A stretch of DNA of 64,000 bases, from the NCBI RefSeq assembly GCF_023509525.1, contig NZ_JAKNCJ010000002.1:310001-374000 (forward strand), written 5' to 3'. This stretch comes from Brachybacterium equifaecis (GTDB taxonomy: Bacteria > Actinomycetota > Actinomycetes > Actinomycetales > Dermabacteraceae). The position numbers were made by a program, and so were the translations under genes. The notes below the pieces were generated by a model, which had not been told where the DNA came from, ran no database searches, and saw only the letters and a list, made by a program, of their open reading frames with translations. Positions 44,051-54,133 of the stretch are shown piece by piece (position 1 is the first letter of the stretch; each line of letters starts with the position of its first letter).

Positions 44051-44850
44051 CGGCGCGCCTCGGGCAGCGGCTCACCCGGAAGCAGGTCGCCGGGCCGGGC
44101 GGGCTCCTTGCGCCCGAGCACGCGGCGGCGGCGGTCGAACTCGGCGAGGAAGGCGGTGGAGTCGGCGTCGTACTCCGTGCGCCAGGGCATCGCGATGCGG
44201 GCGGCCATCTCGCGCTGCGCCCGCAGCCGGGACGCGGCGCGCGCGGCGGCGATGAGGGAGGCGCGCGGAGGCTGGACGGGCAGGCCGGCGGCCTCCTGGA
44301 GGGCGCGCATGCCGTCGAAGGAGGCCTCGTCCCAGCCGGCTGCCGGGATGGTCCAGTCGGCGCCGTCGGCGAAGCCGATCGTCCCGGTGCCGGTGCGCTC
44401 CGGATCGGCCCCGGCGTGCACGACGTCGACGAGCGCGCGCCGCTGCGCGACCCGCAGGCCGGTGCGCAGGGAGAGCTCTCCGGTGCGCGGATCGAGGTGC
44501 ACGACCCGGTGCACGAGCACCAGCGGGATCGCGGCCCACGCCGCCACCACCGCCCACAGCAGCAGCGCACCGGCGAGGAGCTGCACTGGGGCGGGCTCGA
44601 GGAGCCGCACCGCGATGCCGTCGGCGCCGGCAGCGATGCGGCCTTCGCGCCAGCGCTCGATCATGGCGGCCGGGAAGGAGCTCAGGAGCACGGCGAGCAG
44701 CGGGAGCCCGATGACGGCGCCGGGTCCGTAGCGGGCGCGGCGCGTGGGGCCGACGATGACCGCTCCTGCGCGGGTGCGGCGGGGCTGCGGGGTCCCGTCT
44801 GCGCGCGGGGCGGCCGACGGGGGCACCGGGGCACCGGAGGCTGCTGTCAC
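44047..44850 (-). CDS. membrane protein with PH-like domain, unknown function
   Basis: 267 residues: a polar N-terminus, two membrane helices (about 46-63 and 90-115), then a soluble part starting VHRVVHLDPRTGELSLRTGLRVAQRRALVDVVHAG. The soluble part has the look of bacterial PH-like domains. A long charged tail follows. GTG 44850 overlaps the pseudouridine synthase stop and its own stop overlaps thrE. No specific function can be named. Confidence 0.8.
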   Translation of the reverse strand: MTAASGAPVPPSAAPRADGTPQPRRTRAGAVIVGPTRRARYGPGAVIGLPLLAVLLSSFPAAMIERWREGRIAAGADGIAVRLLEPAPVQLLAGALLLWAVVAAWAAIPLVLVHRVVHLDPRTGELSLRTGLRVAQRRALVDVVHAGADPERTGTGTIGFADGADWTIPAAGWDEASFDGMRALQEAAGLPVQPPRASLIAAARAASRLRAQREMAARIAMPWRTEYDADSTAFLAEFDRRRRVLGRKEPARPGDLLPGEPLPEARR

Positions 44851-46082
44851 GGCTCCAGCGTACTGACGCCCGGGCCCGGCCGACCGGGCCCATCGGCCCC
44901 TTCGGCTCCTTCGGCTCCTTCCGCCAGCGAACGCGCGCTGAGGAACTCCCGCTCCTCACCGGTGAACGGGTCGGTGAAGGCCAGGCGCCGCGCCAGCAGG
45001 GCGAGGGGCGGATCCTCCGGGCCCACGGCGCGCGCCTCGGGGTAGAGGTCGTCCCCGCAGATCGGCAGTCCGCGGCTCGCGAGCTGCAGGCGCAGCTGGT
45101 GCGTGCGGCCCGTGCGCGGCTGCAGGCGCAGCAGGGCCGTGCGCGGGGCGGGAGTCCGAGCGGCAGTGAGCGCCTCCAGCTCTCCCGCTGCGGGGCTGAC
45201 CTCGAGCACCTCGACCTCGGTGTGCGCGTTCGGCTCCCCGGCGATGACCCTGCCCTGCAGCTCCCCGTGCTCCTTCACCAGGCGGTCGCGCATCGAGAAG
45301 GCCGCACCGGGGTGCAGCGGGGGCTCGGACTCGCTCGCGCCGGGCAGGATCCGCACGCGCGCCAGGTACTCCTTGGCGACCTCGGTCCGGGCGAAGAGCT
45401 GCTGGTAGGCGGCGCGCTCGGCCGAGCGGATGCCGAAGGCGAGCACCCCGGCGGTGCGCCGGTCCAGGCGATGCAGAGGGCTGAGCTCCGTGATCCCCGT
45501 GGCCCTGCGCAGGCGCACCAGGGCGCTCCCGAGCACGTGCGCGCCGCGCGGCAGGGTCGCCATGTCATGCGGCTTGTCGATCACAAGCAGGTGCTCGTCG
45601 CGGAAGAGGATCGGGATCTCCCGCTCGGGCACGACCTCCGGCCGCAGCTCGCGGTGGAACCAGACCTCCTGGCCCGCGCGCGCGGGATCCTGCGCGCTCC
45701 ACGCAGTGCCGTCGGCCCGCACGATCTCGCCGCGCGCGAAGCGCAGCGGGAGCGGCGTCGCCTCCGGCGCCCCGAGCGCGGGGAAGCGGGAGAGCAGAGC
45801 CTCGAGCACCGTCAGCTCGCCTCGCGACTCCCCCGGGGCCGCGGGCGCGCGCGGCGGGATCCGCCAGTGCGCCGCGTCCAGTCCGTCGCGCTGGGCGAGG
45901 GGCGGCGGGGGCCGACGGGCCCGGCGCCGTGCGGCACGGCCGCCCGTGACCGGGCTCCGGCCTGCGCCCGCCCCCGCGCCCGGACCAGCGCCCGCCCCTG
46001 CGACGGGGCGCGCGCCCGCGCCCGCGCCCGGACCAGCGCCCGCCCCTGCGACGGGGCGCGCGCCGTCGTCCGCGGCGCTCAC
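44847..46082 (-). CDS. RluA-family pseudouridine synthase
   Basis: Isomerises uridine to pseudouridine in rRNA or tRNA. The catalytic domain (about residues 130-390) has IPILFRDEHLLVIDKPHDMATLPRG, the catalytic Asp in LSPLHRLDRRTAGVLAFG, and LLRLQPRTGRTHQLRLQLASRGLPICGDDLY. GTG 46082 overlaps the upstream stop (GTGA) and gives 411 residues. The first 35 are a 16-residue repeat of Ala, Gly, Pro and Val followed by an Arg-rich stretch. A later start is possible because this N-terminus has no family counterpart. Confidence 0.88.
   Translation of the reverse strand: MSAADDGARPVAGAGAGPGAGAGARPVAGAGAGPGAGAGAGRSPVTGGRAARRRARRPPPPLAQRDGLDAAHWRIPPRAPAAPGESRGELTVLEALLSRFPALGAPEATPLPLRFARGEIVRADGTAWSAQDPARAGQEVWFHRELRPEVVPEREIPILFRDEHLLVIDKPHDMATLPRGAHVLGSALVRLRRATGITELSPLHRLDRRTAGVLAFGIRSAERAAYQQLFARTEVAKEYLARVRILPGASESEPPLHPGAAFSMRDRLVKEHGELQGRVIAGEPNAHTEVEVLEVSPAAGELEALTAARTPAPRTALLRLQPRTGRTHQLRLQLASRGLPICGDDLYPEARAVGPEDPPLALLARRLAFTDPFTGEEREFLSARSLAEGAEGAEGADGPGRPGPGVSTLEP
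45971..46064 (-). repeat. 48-bp tandem duplication in pseudouridine synthase gene
   Basis: Two nearly identical copies starting at 45973 and 46021 encode ARPVAGAGAGPGAGAG twice. The 48-bp unit keeps the frame, so copy number could vary without harming the enzyme domain. Confidence 0.85.
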
Positions 46083-46792
46083 ATTCCCCAGATGAAGAAC
46101 GTCAGCACGTTGTGCCCGACGAAGAAGCCGACCAGTGCCACGAGCGTGAGGTTCGGGTGTCCCTCGGCGAACGAGAGCGCGCCCGGGAAGCGCTGCCACA
46201 GCTCCTTGACCGTGATCTCGTCGATCTCCTCGATGGGGACGCCCGCGGCGTCGGCCCGCTGCAGGGTGGCGCTCTGGGCGTCGGCCCCGAAGAAGCGCCC
46301 GGAGACGGCGGCCATGCGGCCCTTCTCGCGGGACATGACGTAGAGGCCGTCCAGCGTGCTGGCGGCGTCGAGGAGCTCAGCGGCGGAGCTCGCGCGCTGG
46401 ATGTTGTGGACGGCGACGACGCGCTCCGCCTCGGACCAGGCGGTGGGGCGAGTGCGGCGCAGGAGGCCGTTGACGCGGATGCCGTGCGCATCCACCTGGA
46501 GCCACATCGTCAGGATCCGCACCACGGCGAGCACTGTCAGCACGAAGGCGCCCACACCGAGCACGAGCGGGAGGGTGAAGATCGGATCGGTGCCCAGGAG
46601 CGGCGAGCGCCAGAGCTTCTGGCCGATGAAGCTGACGATCACGAGGAACTCGAGGACCACCGCGAACAGGATCCCCGCGAGGATGGTGGCGAGCACGACG
46701 GATCGCGAGGGGCCGAACACGCTCTCGGGATCGGCGACGACCCCTGCTCCGGGCTCCTCGCGCTCCGCTTCATCCAGGGCTTCGCTGCTCAT
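46079..46792 (-). CDS. PH-like membrane protein, unknown function
   Basis: 237 residues: an acidic N-terminus, two helices (about 33-58 and 73-97), a soluble PH-like domain (WLQVDAHGIRVNGLLRRTRPTAWSEAERVVAV) and a C-terminal helix ending FFIWGM. First gene of a four-gene cluster in which every junction overlaps. Function unknown. Confidence 0.82.
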   Translation of the reverse strand: MSSEALDEAEREEPGAGVVADPESVFGPSRSVVLATILAGILFAVVLEFLVIVSFIGQKLWRSPLLGTDPIFTLPLVLGVGAFVLTVLAVVRILTMWLQVDAHGIRVNGLLRRTRPTAWSEAERVVAVHNIQRASSAAELLDAASTLDGLYVMSREKGRMAAVSGRFFGADAQSATLQRADAAGVPIEEIDEITVKELWQRFPGALSFAEGHPNLTLVALVGFFVGHNVLTFFIWGM

Positions 46793-46914
46793 CGCTGCTC
46801 TCTCATCCTCCGCACGGTCGCGCCGGGCTCACGCCCGACGGCCGCTCGAGCCCGGACGCGTCGAGTCTACGAGGCCAGGGGGACATCTGCGCGCGCGGCA
46901 GGCGCGGAGGGCCC

Positions 46915-46964
46915 GCACAGCACTGCGCCCCGCCTGCCGGAGCAGACGGGGCGCGGTGCTGTGC
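46915..46964 (-). terminator. groEL terminator hairpin
   Basis: A 50-nt interrupted palindrome: GCACAGCAC and GCGCCCCG pair with CGGGGCGC and GTGCTGTGC around a TGC-CGGA-GCA tip. It starts 19 bp after the groEL stop. Confidence 0.8.
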
Positions 46965-46982
46965 CCGAAGGCGAGGGGAGGA

Positions 46983-48584
<1,602 letters not shown>

Positions 48585-48608
48585 TCAGTTCTGCAGAAGG
48601 AGAGGTGA

Positions 48609-48905
48609 TCAGTTCTGGATGATGGCGAGGATGTCGCGCGAGCCGAGGATGAGCAGCTCCTCGCCGCCGTACTTGAGCTCGGTGCCGCCGTACTTCGAGA
48701 AGACGACGCGGTCGCCGACCTTGACGTCCATGGGGACGCGCTTGCCGGAGTCGTCGTAGCGGCCCTCGCCTGCGGCGACGACCTCGCCCTCCTGGGGCTT
48801 CTCCTTGGCGGTGTCCGGGATGACGAGGCCGGACGCGGTGGTCTGCTCCGCCTCCAGCGGCTTGACGACGACGCGATCCTCGAGGGGCTTGATGGAGACC
48901 GACAT
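48609..48905 (-). CDS. groES: co-chaperonin GroES
   Basis: 98 residues forming the heptameric lid of Gro[31 protein letters not shown], the mobile loop, [30 protein letters not shown] precedes ATG 48905. An in-frame extension to 49052 is unlikely. A CIRCE element lies 180 bp upstream, so HrcA heat-shock control of groES-groEL is expected. Confidence 0.96.
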   Translation of the reverse strand: MSVSIKPLEDRVVVKPLEAEQTTASGLVIPDTAKEKPQEGEVVAAGEGRYDDSGKRVPMDVKVGDRVVFSKYGGTELKYGGEELLILGSRDILAIIQN

Positions 48906-49084
48906 GCGGGCCACTCCTTCAGATATGGACTCGGGCGAAGGTGCTCGCGAGTCGCGGTATTCATGAGTTCTGGTGCGGGGCCCGATCCTGGTCGCCGTCG
49001 CGGTGCCGACCCGGCGGGTGATCCCGAGGCGGTCACCTGGCACTCTCGCCACGTGACTGCCAACAGCCCCACTCTAGAACCGCC

Positions 49085-49111
49085 CTGGCACTCGTGCAAG
49101 GCGAGTGCCAG
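49085..49111. promoter_or_regulatory. CIRCE (HrcA) operator
   Basis: CTGGCACTC, nine bases, GAGTGCCAG: a perfect inverted repeat of the CIRCE form (TTAGCACTC-N9-GAGTGCTAA). A further half-site CTGGCACTC lies at about 49038-49046. Confidence 0.85.
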
Positions 49112-49208
49112 CTCACGTTTCGCGGGACGCGAGGGTGACGCGACAAACACGGCGGTTCCCCAGGTCACACCCGCATTGTGAGGGCGGCGACCCCTGGTAC
49201 GAAATCGC

Positions 49209-49237
49209 TTGCCGGGCGCGCGGCGGGCCGGTATGAC
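49209..49237 (+). promoter_or_regulatory. sigma-A type promoter for small protein gene
   Basis: TTGCCG (49209-49214), 17 bases, TATGAC (49232-49237). It would give a leader of about 80 nt before ATG 49326. Confidence 0.55.
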
Positions 49238-49325
49238 TAGAGGTATCGCACGGAGACGACGGCGTCGCCTGCACGTATCTGCACACCGCGGCCCCTGGTC
49301 GCGCCGACGCCTGAGGGGGCCTCTC

Positions 49326-49499
49326 ATGTCCATCTTCCGCCGCATCAACACCATCGCCGAGCGCCTGTCGACCCGCCTCCAGGGCCAGGACGCCGAGCGC
49401 CCCGACACCATCTCCGGTCGCCGCGCCGGCGGCGACTACGCCGCCATGCTGCAGAGCCACTCGAGCCAGGGCATCGGCCACATCGGCTTCGGCCGCTGA
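49326..49499 (+). CDS. 57-residue protein of unknown function
   Basis: The sequence starts MSIFRRINTIAERLSTRLQG and ends SSQGIGHIGFGR. An amphipathic basic N-terminal helix is followed by a Gly/Ser-rich tail. It has a plausible promoter, a GAGGGGG-type ribosome site, codon use like its neighbours and a terminator directly after it. I take it as real despite its size. No homologue recognised. Confidence 0.65.
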   Translation: MSIFRRINTIAERLSTRLQGQDAERPDTISGRRAGGDYAAMLQSHSSQGIGHIGFGR

Positions 49500-49503
49500 C
49501 GCA

Positions 49504-49526
49504 GTCGGCCGATCTGCTCGGCCGAC
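49504..49526. terminator. terminator after the 57-residue gene
   Basis: GTCGGCCGA and TCGGCCGAC form a perfect 9-bp stem with a 5-nt loop, 5 bases after the stop and between convergent genes. Confidence 0.75.
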
Positions 49527-49569
49527 GCTCCCCCGCTGCCGGGACCCCCGTCTCCGCCTCGATCGAGGC

Positions 49570-50526
49570 TCAGACGATCGGGCCCGGCAGCTCTGCGTCC
49601 GGGACCGGCGGGGCCTGGGCTGCCGGCCTGCCTGCGGCGGCGATGATCCTCCGCCCCTCCTCCGGATCGAAGCGGTAGACGGGGACGCCGACGTCGCCGA
49701 GGCGGTCCCCGGCATTCGGCCACACCGCCGTCACGATGCGCGGCAGAGGGCCGACGCGCCCTCCCCCGCCTCCGGCGTCGCCGATCTCGATCAGGCTCGC
49801 CCCCGACAGCGCGAGAGCCTGCTCATCCGGCACCGCCCCGAGCGGATCGACCACGTTCGTGACGCCCGGTGCGACGTGGACGGGGATGCCCGCGAGCTCC
49901 CCCGCCATCTCGTGGTGGAAGTGCCCGGCGAGGATCAGGCGCACCGCCGACCCCCGCAGGATCTCCCCGAGCTCCTCGAGCCCGTCGAGGTCGAGGGCCG
50001 CGAGCAGCGGCGTCGCGGCCTTCAGCGGCGGATGATGCAGGGCGAGGACCGCCGGCTCCGGGGCGTCCGGCAGCACGGAGCGCAGCCAGTCGAGCTGCTC
50101 CGGATCGAGGTGCCCGTAGCCCGCGCCGGGCACCGAGGTGTCGAGCACGATCACGCAGCCTCCGCCCTCAAGCGGCACCAGGCGGTCCTGCCACGGCCCG
50201 CCGTGAGCACCCTCCCCCGCGACCTCGGCATAGGCCGCCGGCGCATCGTGATTGCCCATCGCGACCACGAGCTGCGCCCCGAGCTCCGCCGCGAAGGGCT
50301 CGAGCTGGGCATGCAGCCGCCGGTAGCTGCCGACGCTGCCGTCGTCGGAGGCGTCGCCGGTGTGGATGACGGCATCGATGCGCGCTGCAGCGCCGTCGGC
50401 CCCGCTCTCCCGCAGGCTCCGGAGCCGATCGAGCACGCCGGCGAGAGCGGCGATCGTATCGATCCGCCCGTAGTGGAGGGCGTCGTCGCCGTAGAGGTGG
50501 GTATCGCTCAAGTGGAGGATGCGCAT
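49570..50526 (-). CDS. metallophosphoesterase (CpdA-like cyclic nucleotide phosphodiesterase)
   Basis: 318 residues with the calcineurin-like metal motifs in order: MRILHLSDTHL, HTGDASDDG, VVAMGNHD, ALHHPP and LAGHFHHE. The pattern resembles CpdA-type 3',5'-cAMP phosphodiesterases; the actual substrate is unproven. ATG 50526 follows TAGCGT by 6 bases (leaderless). The C-terminus after residue 255 is Gly/Pro-rich. Confidence 0.9.
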   Translation of the reverse strand: MRILHLSDTHLYGDDALHYGRIDTIAALAGVLDRLRSLRESGADGAAARIDAVIHTGDASDDGSVGSYRRLHAQLEPFAAELGAQLVVAMGNHDAPAAYAEVAGEGAHGGPWQDRLVPLEGGGCVIVLDTSVPGAGYGHLDPEQLDWLRSVLPDAPEPAVLALHHPPLKAATPLLAALDLDGLEELGEILRGSAVRLILAGHFHHEMAGELAGIPVHVAPGVTNVVDPLGAVPDEQALALSGASLIEIGDAGGGGGRVGPLPRIVTAVWPNAGDRLGDVGVPVYRFDPEEGRRIIAAAGRPAAQAPPVPDAELPGPIV

Positions 50527-50532
50527 GGCCCG

Positions 50533-50538
50533 ACGCTA
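50533..50538 (-). promoter_or_regulatory. -10 box of leaderless phosphodiesterase gene
   Basis: TAGCGT, 6 bases before ATG 50526. Confidence 0.5.
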
Positions 50539-50592
50539 TCGGGCCGGGCCGACATCCGAGCAGGGTCTGCGCGCAGTGGCGTGCAGCCAGTC

Positions 50593-50620
50593 GCGCAGCC
50601 TGCTGTGCGGCAGGCTGCGC
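50593..50620 (-). terminator. terminator of the membrane protein gene
   Basis: GCGCAGCCTGC and GCAGGCTGCGC pair perfectly over 11 bp around a 6-nt loop, 22 bp downstream of the stop of the minus-strand gene at 50643. Confidence 0.8.
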
Positions 50621-50642
50621 CGGCAGTCGCCAGGCGGCGCCG

Positions 50643-51347
50643 TCAGCCGAGGTGCGGGGCGTCGTGCGGAAGGATCCCGAGCACCAGGAACACGGCCCCG
50701 GCCACCAGGAGCCCGGCGGCGAGGAGCGGGCGCCGATCGATCGCGACCAGGCGGTCGTAGAGCGCCGTCACCCTCCGGGCGAGCGCAGGGAATCTCCCCC
50801 ACAGCCACGCGACCAGCAGGTGCTGCGCCATCACCGCCGCGAGCAGCACCGCGACGAGGAGGGCCTGGACGAGCAGGTCCCGGCTCGCGCTCGCGATGAC
50901 GCGGCCGGCCACGTACATCGTCGCCATCCCGCTGACGCTGGTGAGGGCCTCCGCCGCCCCGAGCAGGATCATGTGGCCGGCCGGCTCTCCGCGGCGGACG
51001 GCCCGCCGCGGCTTCGGAGCCGGGCGCGGTCCCCGCGCGCGCATCGCAGCGATGATCCCCGCGAGCAGGAGCACCGCCCCCGCGGCGAGGTCGACCCCGC
51101 GGCGCACGAGCACCTCCTCGGCGCGGGTCTTCGCGAGCGCGGTGAGCGTCTCCGGGTCGACGACCCGGAACAGCAGCAGGCACCCGAGCGCCGCCAGCGC
51201 CATGCCGACGCACAGCCAAGCGATCGCCCGCAGGGCGCGCTGCGAGGTGGTGAGGATGTGGAGCACGAGGGCGTAGGTCGAGGGGCTGAACGCGTAGAGC
51301 AGTCCGAAGCCGACGAGGCTCGCAGCCGCCCCTGCGAGCGCGATCAT
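50643..51347 (-). CDS. six-helix membrane protein, LysE/GAP-like
   Basis: 234 residues with about six hydrophobic helices in two groups separated by a basic loop (MRARGPRPAPKPRRAVRRGEPAG). The N-terminus LVGFGLLYAFSPSTYALVLHILTTS resembles the GAP/Sap type of LysE-like exporters. ATG 51347 has only a weak ribosome site. The in-frame extension upstream is Arg-rich and not protein-like. Transport role likely, substrate unknown. Confidence 0.75.
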   Translation of the reverse strand: MIALAGAAASLVGFGLLYAFSPSTYALVLHILTTSQRALRAIAWLCVGMALAALGCLLLFRVVDPETLTALAKTRAEEVLVRRGVDLAAGAVLLLAGIIAAMRARGPRPAPKPRRAVRRGEPAGHMILLGAAEALTSVSGMATMYVAGRVIASASRDLLVQALLVAVLLAAVMAQHLLVAWLWGRFPALARRVTALYDRLVAIDRRPLLAAGLLVAGAVFLVLGILPHDAPHLG

Positions 51348-51953
51348 GCCGGGAAGCCCGCGCGGGGCACGGGAGCGGTCGACCCGCCGCGCAGAGCCGC
51401 GCGAGCGCCGACTGGCTGCAGCGCGCCCGGAACGGGCGAGCGGCCTGCGAGCGGGAGAGCGCCCGGAGCGGGCATCAGGAGGTGCACCGGGACACAGTAA
51501 CGAGCACTGCACCACCGAGCACTGCGCCGAGCCCCATTCCACTATCACCGCGGCGCACAGGTTTCGAGTCCCGCAAGCCCCCGGCAGCGCACTTGCGTCC
51601 GGTCTGCCGGATTCGACGCCAGCGTCGCCAGGGAGCGTCAAAACCGTTCGTGGCGCCCATCACGTGCGGTAAAGTCCGGGACGCATCCTCGGATGCGAGC
51701 TCCAGGGATCGTTGCGCGAGCTAACGATCCGCATAACGATTCGGGCAAGGTCGCCCGGTCCGTGCAGTCGCGGTCCCCGGAGTGACCTACAGTGCTGGGA
51801 CCGGTCACAGACGGCGCAGGCCGGCCGTCGGCCGCCCCCATGCATCACCCCCATGACGTGAGGACACACAGTGACGTTGCCGTTCGCCCCGCGCGGGCTC
51901 CGCAGCAGGGAGATCCCCCTCCTCGCTGCGCCCCTCGCCCTCGGAGGTCGCAA
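51348..51953. other. 606-bp intergenic control region before dppB
   Basis: No convincing gene. It holds an inverted repeat GGATCGTT-N9-AACGATCC (51706-51730). Its right arm begins a direct repeat TAACGAT(C/T)CG at 51722-51731 and 51734-51743, spaced 12 bp. A small CGCATCC-TC-GGATGCG hairpin lies at 51682-51697. A possible -10 box, TACAGT, lies at 51788-51793. These suggest a regulator site and promoter of the peptide transporter operon. Confidence 0.55.
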
Positions 51954-52988
51954 GTGATCAGCTATGTGGTGCGCAGGTTCGTCAACTACCTGATCCTGGC
52001 CTCCCTCGCGACGGTGTTCGCCTACGTCGCGGCCAGCGCGTTCTTCTTCCCGCGCAAGAAGTACCTGGGCAGGAACCCTCCCGTCGACCAGGCGTCCGTC
52101 GACGCCATCCTGTCCTCGCACGGCGTGAACGACAAGGACCCGGTCCTGCTGCGCACCTGGTGGTGGATCGAGCGGATCTTCACCGCGCCGCTGCGCGACA
52201 AGCTCGGCACCGATCTCAGCAACCGCAAGGTGATCCCCGAGATGCTCGGCGATCCCGCCCATTGGCTGATGTTCTGGGAGCGCGACTGGCTGGGCCGCTC
52301 GGGAGTGAGCCTGCGCCTGCTGCTGATCGGCACGATCCTCGGGGCGATCCTGGGTGTGGCCCTCGGCGTGTGGGGCGCGGTGCGCCAGTACAAGGCCTCC
52401 GACCAGATCATCTCCTACGCCTCGTACGTGCTGATCTCGACGCCGACCTTCGTCGCCGGCGTGATCCTGATGATCCTCGCGACCATGTTCAACCGCGCCA
52501 CCGGTGAGCAGTACATCCGCTTCACGGGTTCGTACACGCCAGGCATCACAGGGTTCATACCGACAGTGCTCGATGCGATGTCGCATCTGCTCCTGCCGAC
52601 GATCGCCCTCATGCTCTTCGGCGCGGCCGCGTACTCCCGATACCAGCGCTCCGTGATGCTGGATGTGCTGGGCTCGGACTTCATCCGCACCGCCCGCGCC
52701 AAGGGCGCCACCCGCAACTCGGCGCTGATCAAGCACGGCCTGCGCGTCGCCCTCATCCCCATGTCCACGTACTTCGCGTACACGTTCGGCACGCTGATCT
52801 CGGGCGCGACCTTCCTCGAGGTCGTCTTCTCCTGGGCCGGGATGGGCCAGTACGGCATCCAGGCCGTGCAGCAGTCCGACGTCAACGCCCTCGCCGGCAA
52901 CGTGCTCTTCGCCGCGGTCCTGGTGCTGTTCGCCTCGACCCTGTCGGAGATCCTCTACGCCGCGCTCGACCCGAGAGTGAGGGTCTGA
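51954..52988 (+). CDS. peptide/nickel-type ABC permease (DppB-like)
   Basis: 344 residues, six helices and a long exported loop after the first one (about 35-110). The coupling motif is DVLGSDFIRTARAKGATRNSALIKHGLR. GGAGG lies eight bases before GTG 51954, and the frame upstream is rejected for lack of homology. It forms the channel with the next gene, which starts after 3 bp. Confidence 0.92.
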   Translation: MISYVVRRFVNYLILASLATVFAYVAASAFFFPRKKYLGRNPPVDQASVDAILSSHGVNDKDPVLLRTWWWIERIFTAPLRDKLGTDLSNRKVIPEMLGDPAHWLMFWERDWLGRSGVSLRLLLIGTILGAILGVALGVWGAVRQYKASDQIISYASYVLISTPTFVAGVILMILATMFNRATGEQYIRFTGSYTPGITGFIPTVLDAMSHLLLPTIALMLFGAAAYSRYQRSVMLDVLGSDFIRTARAKGATRNSALIKHGLRVALIPMSTYFAYTFGTLISGATFLEVVFSWAGMGQYGIQAVQQSDVNALAGNVLFAAVLVLFASTLSEILYAALDPRVRV

Positions 52989-52991
52989 TCC

Positions 52992-53963
52992 ATGTCGGTG
53001 CAGCCCAACATGCCCGCTGACCAGGCGACCGAGCTCCCCCGCGACCTCGAGCCCAGCACCGGCGCCGCCGGCAGCCTTCCGAACCTCACCACCGGCAAGC
53101 GCACGCGCGCGATCTCGCGCAACGCGCTCGTGTGGCGCAGGCTGAAGCGGAAGCCGAACTTCTGGATCGGCGCGTCGATCGTTCTGCTGATCATCCTGTT
53201 CGCCCTGTTCGGCAACATCCCGAACATCTACGCGGTCGGCGAGCAGGACCCCTACGGCTTCAACGCGGCTCCCGGCGCCCAGCACTGGTTCGGGGCCGAC
53301 GCGATCGGCGTGGACCTCTACGCCTCGATGACCGCAGCTCTGCGCAAGTCCCTGCTGATCGGCTTCATCGCCGCTCCGGTGGCGACGATCATCGCCGCGT
53401 TCATCGGCTCCCTGGCCGGCTACCTCGGCGGGATCTTCGAGAGCGTGACGAACTGGATCGTGAACCTGCTGCTCGTGCTGCCGGTGTTCTACGTGCTGAT
53501 GATCGTCTCCCCGCTGATGTCCTCGCAGTCCTGGCTGATCCTCGTGGTCGCCATCGGCGGATTCAGCTGGATGGTCATGTCGCAGATCGTGAAGAACCAG
53601 ACGAAGACGTTCAAGGAGCGCGAGTTCGTGCTCGCCGCCCGCTACATGGGCGTCAGCACCTTCACGATCCTCACTCGCCACATCATCCCGAACGTGTCCT
53701 CGCTGCTGATCATCGACGCGGCGCTCGGCGTGAGCGGAGCGATCCTCGCGGAGACCTCCCTGTCCTTCTTCGGCCTCGGCATCCAGGCGCCCGACGTCTC
53801 CCTCGGCACCCTGCTGCAGGACGGCAGCTCCGCGGCGGTCAGCCGCCCGTGGCTGTTCATCTTCCCGGCCGCGTTCCTCGTGACGCTGCTGACCGCCGTC
53901 GCGCTGATGGGCGATGCCCTGCGCGACGCCCTCGATCCGACCAGCGGCACCGACCGGTCCTGA
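52992..53963 (+). CDS. peptide/nickel-type ABC permease (DppC-like)
   Basis: 323 residues: a polar N-terminal 50, then six helices. It has the DppC N-terminal domain followed by ADAIGVDLYASMTAALRKSLLIGF, and the coupling motif REFVLAARYMGVSTFTILTRHIIPN. The end is PTSGTDRS. It pairs with DppB and is followed by a hairpin before the binding-protein gene. Confidence 0.92.
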   Translation: MSVQPNMPADQATELPRDLEPSTGAAGSLPNLTTGKRTRAISRNALVWRRLKRKPNFWIGASIVLLIILFALFGNIPNIYAVGEQDPYGFNAAPGAQHWFGADAIGVDLYASMTAALRKSLLIGFIAAPVATIIAAFIGSLAGYLGGIFESVTNWIVNLLLVLPVFYVLMIVSPLMSSQSWLILVVAIGGFSWMVMSQIVKNQTKTFKEREFVLAARYMGVSTFTILTRHIIPNVSSLLIIDAALGVSGAILAETSLSFFGLGIQAPDVSLGTLLQDGSSAAVSRPWLFIFPAAFLVTLLTAVALMGDALRDALDPTSGTDRS

Positions 53964-53980
53964 CCGGCGCGCCCTGGCCT

Positions 53981-54006
53981 GGGGGCGCTCGCAGCTGAGC
54001 GCCCCC
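53981..54006 (+). terminator. attenuator-like hairpin between dppC and dppA
   Basis: GGGGGCGCT pairs with AGCGCCCCC around 8 bases. A second hairpin ACCGCA-gtacc-TGCGGT lies at 54043-54059. They could stabilise or separate the dppA message, which is usually needed in excess. Confidence 0.55.
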
Positions 54007-54133
54007 GCCCGACGCAGTACCCGCACGATCCATATCCCCCATACCGCAGTACCTGCGGTCGGCACCCGCCGGACCGCACGGATTCCCGCGCCTCGCTGGG
54101 CGCGGCGGCTCCTCCCATGAAAGAGAGAGATCC

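Noticed and set aside
51555-51580. tRNA-like T-arm GGTTTCGAGTCCC
   Set aside because: There is one base too many in the loop, and no matching anticodon or D arm on either strand.
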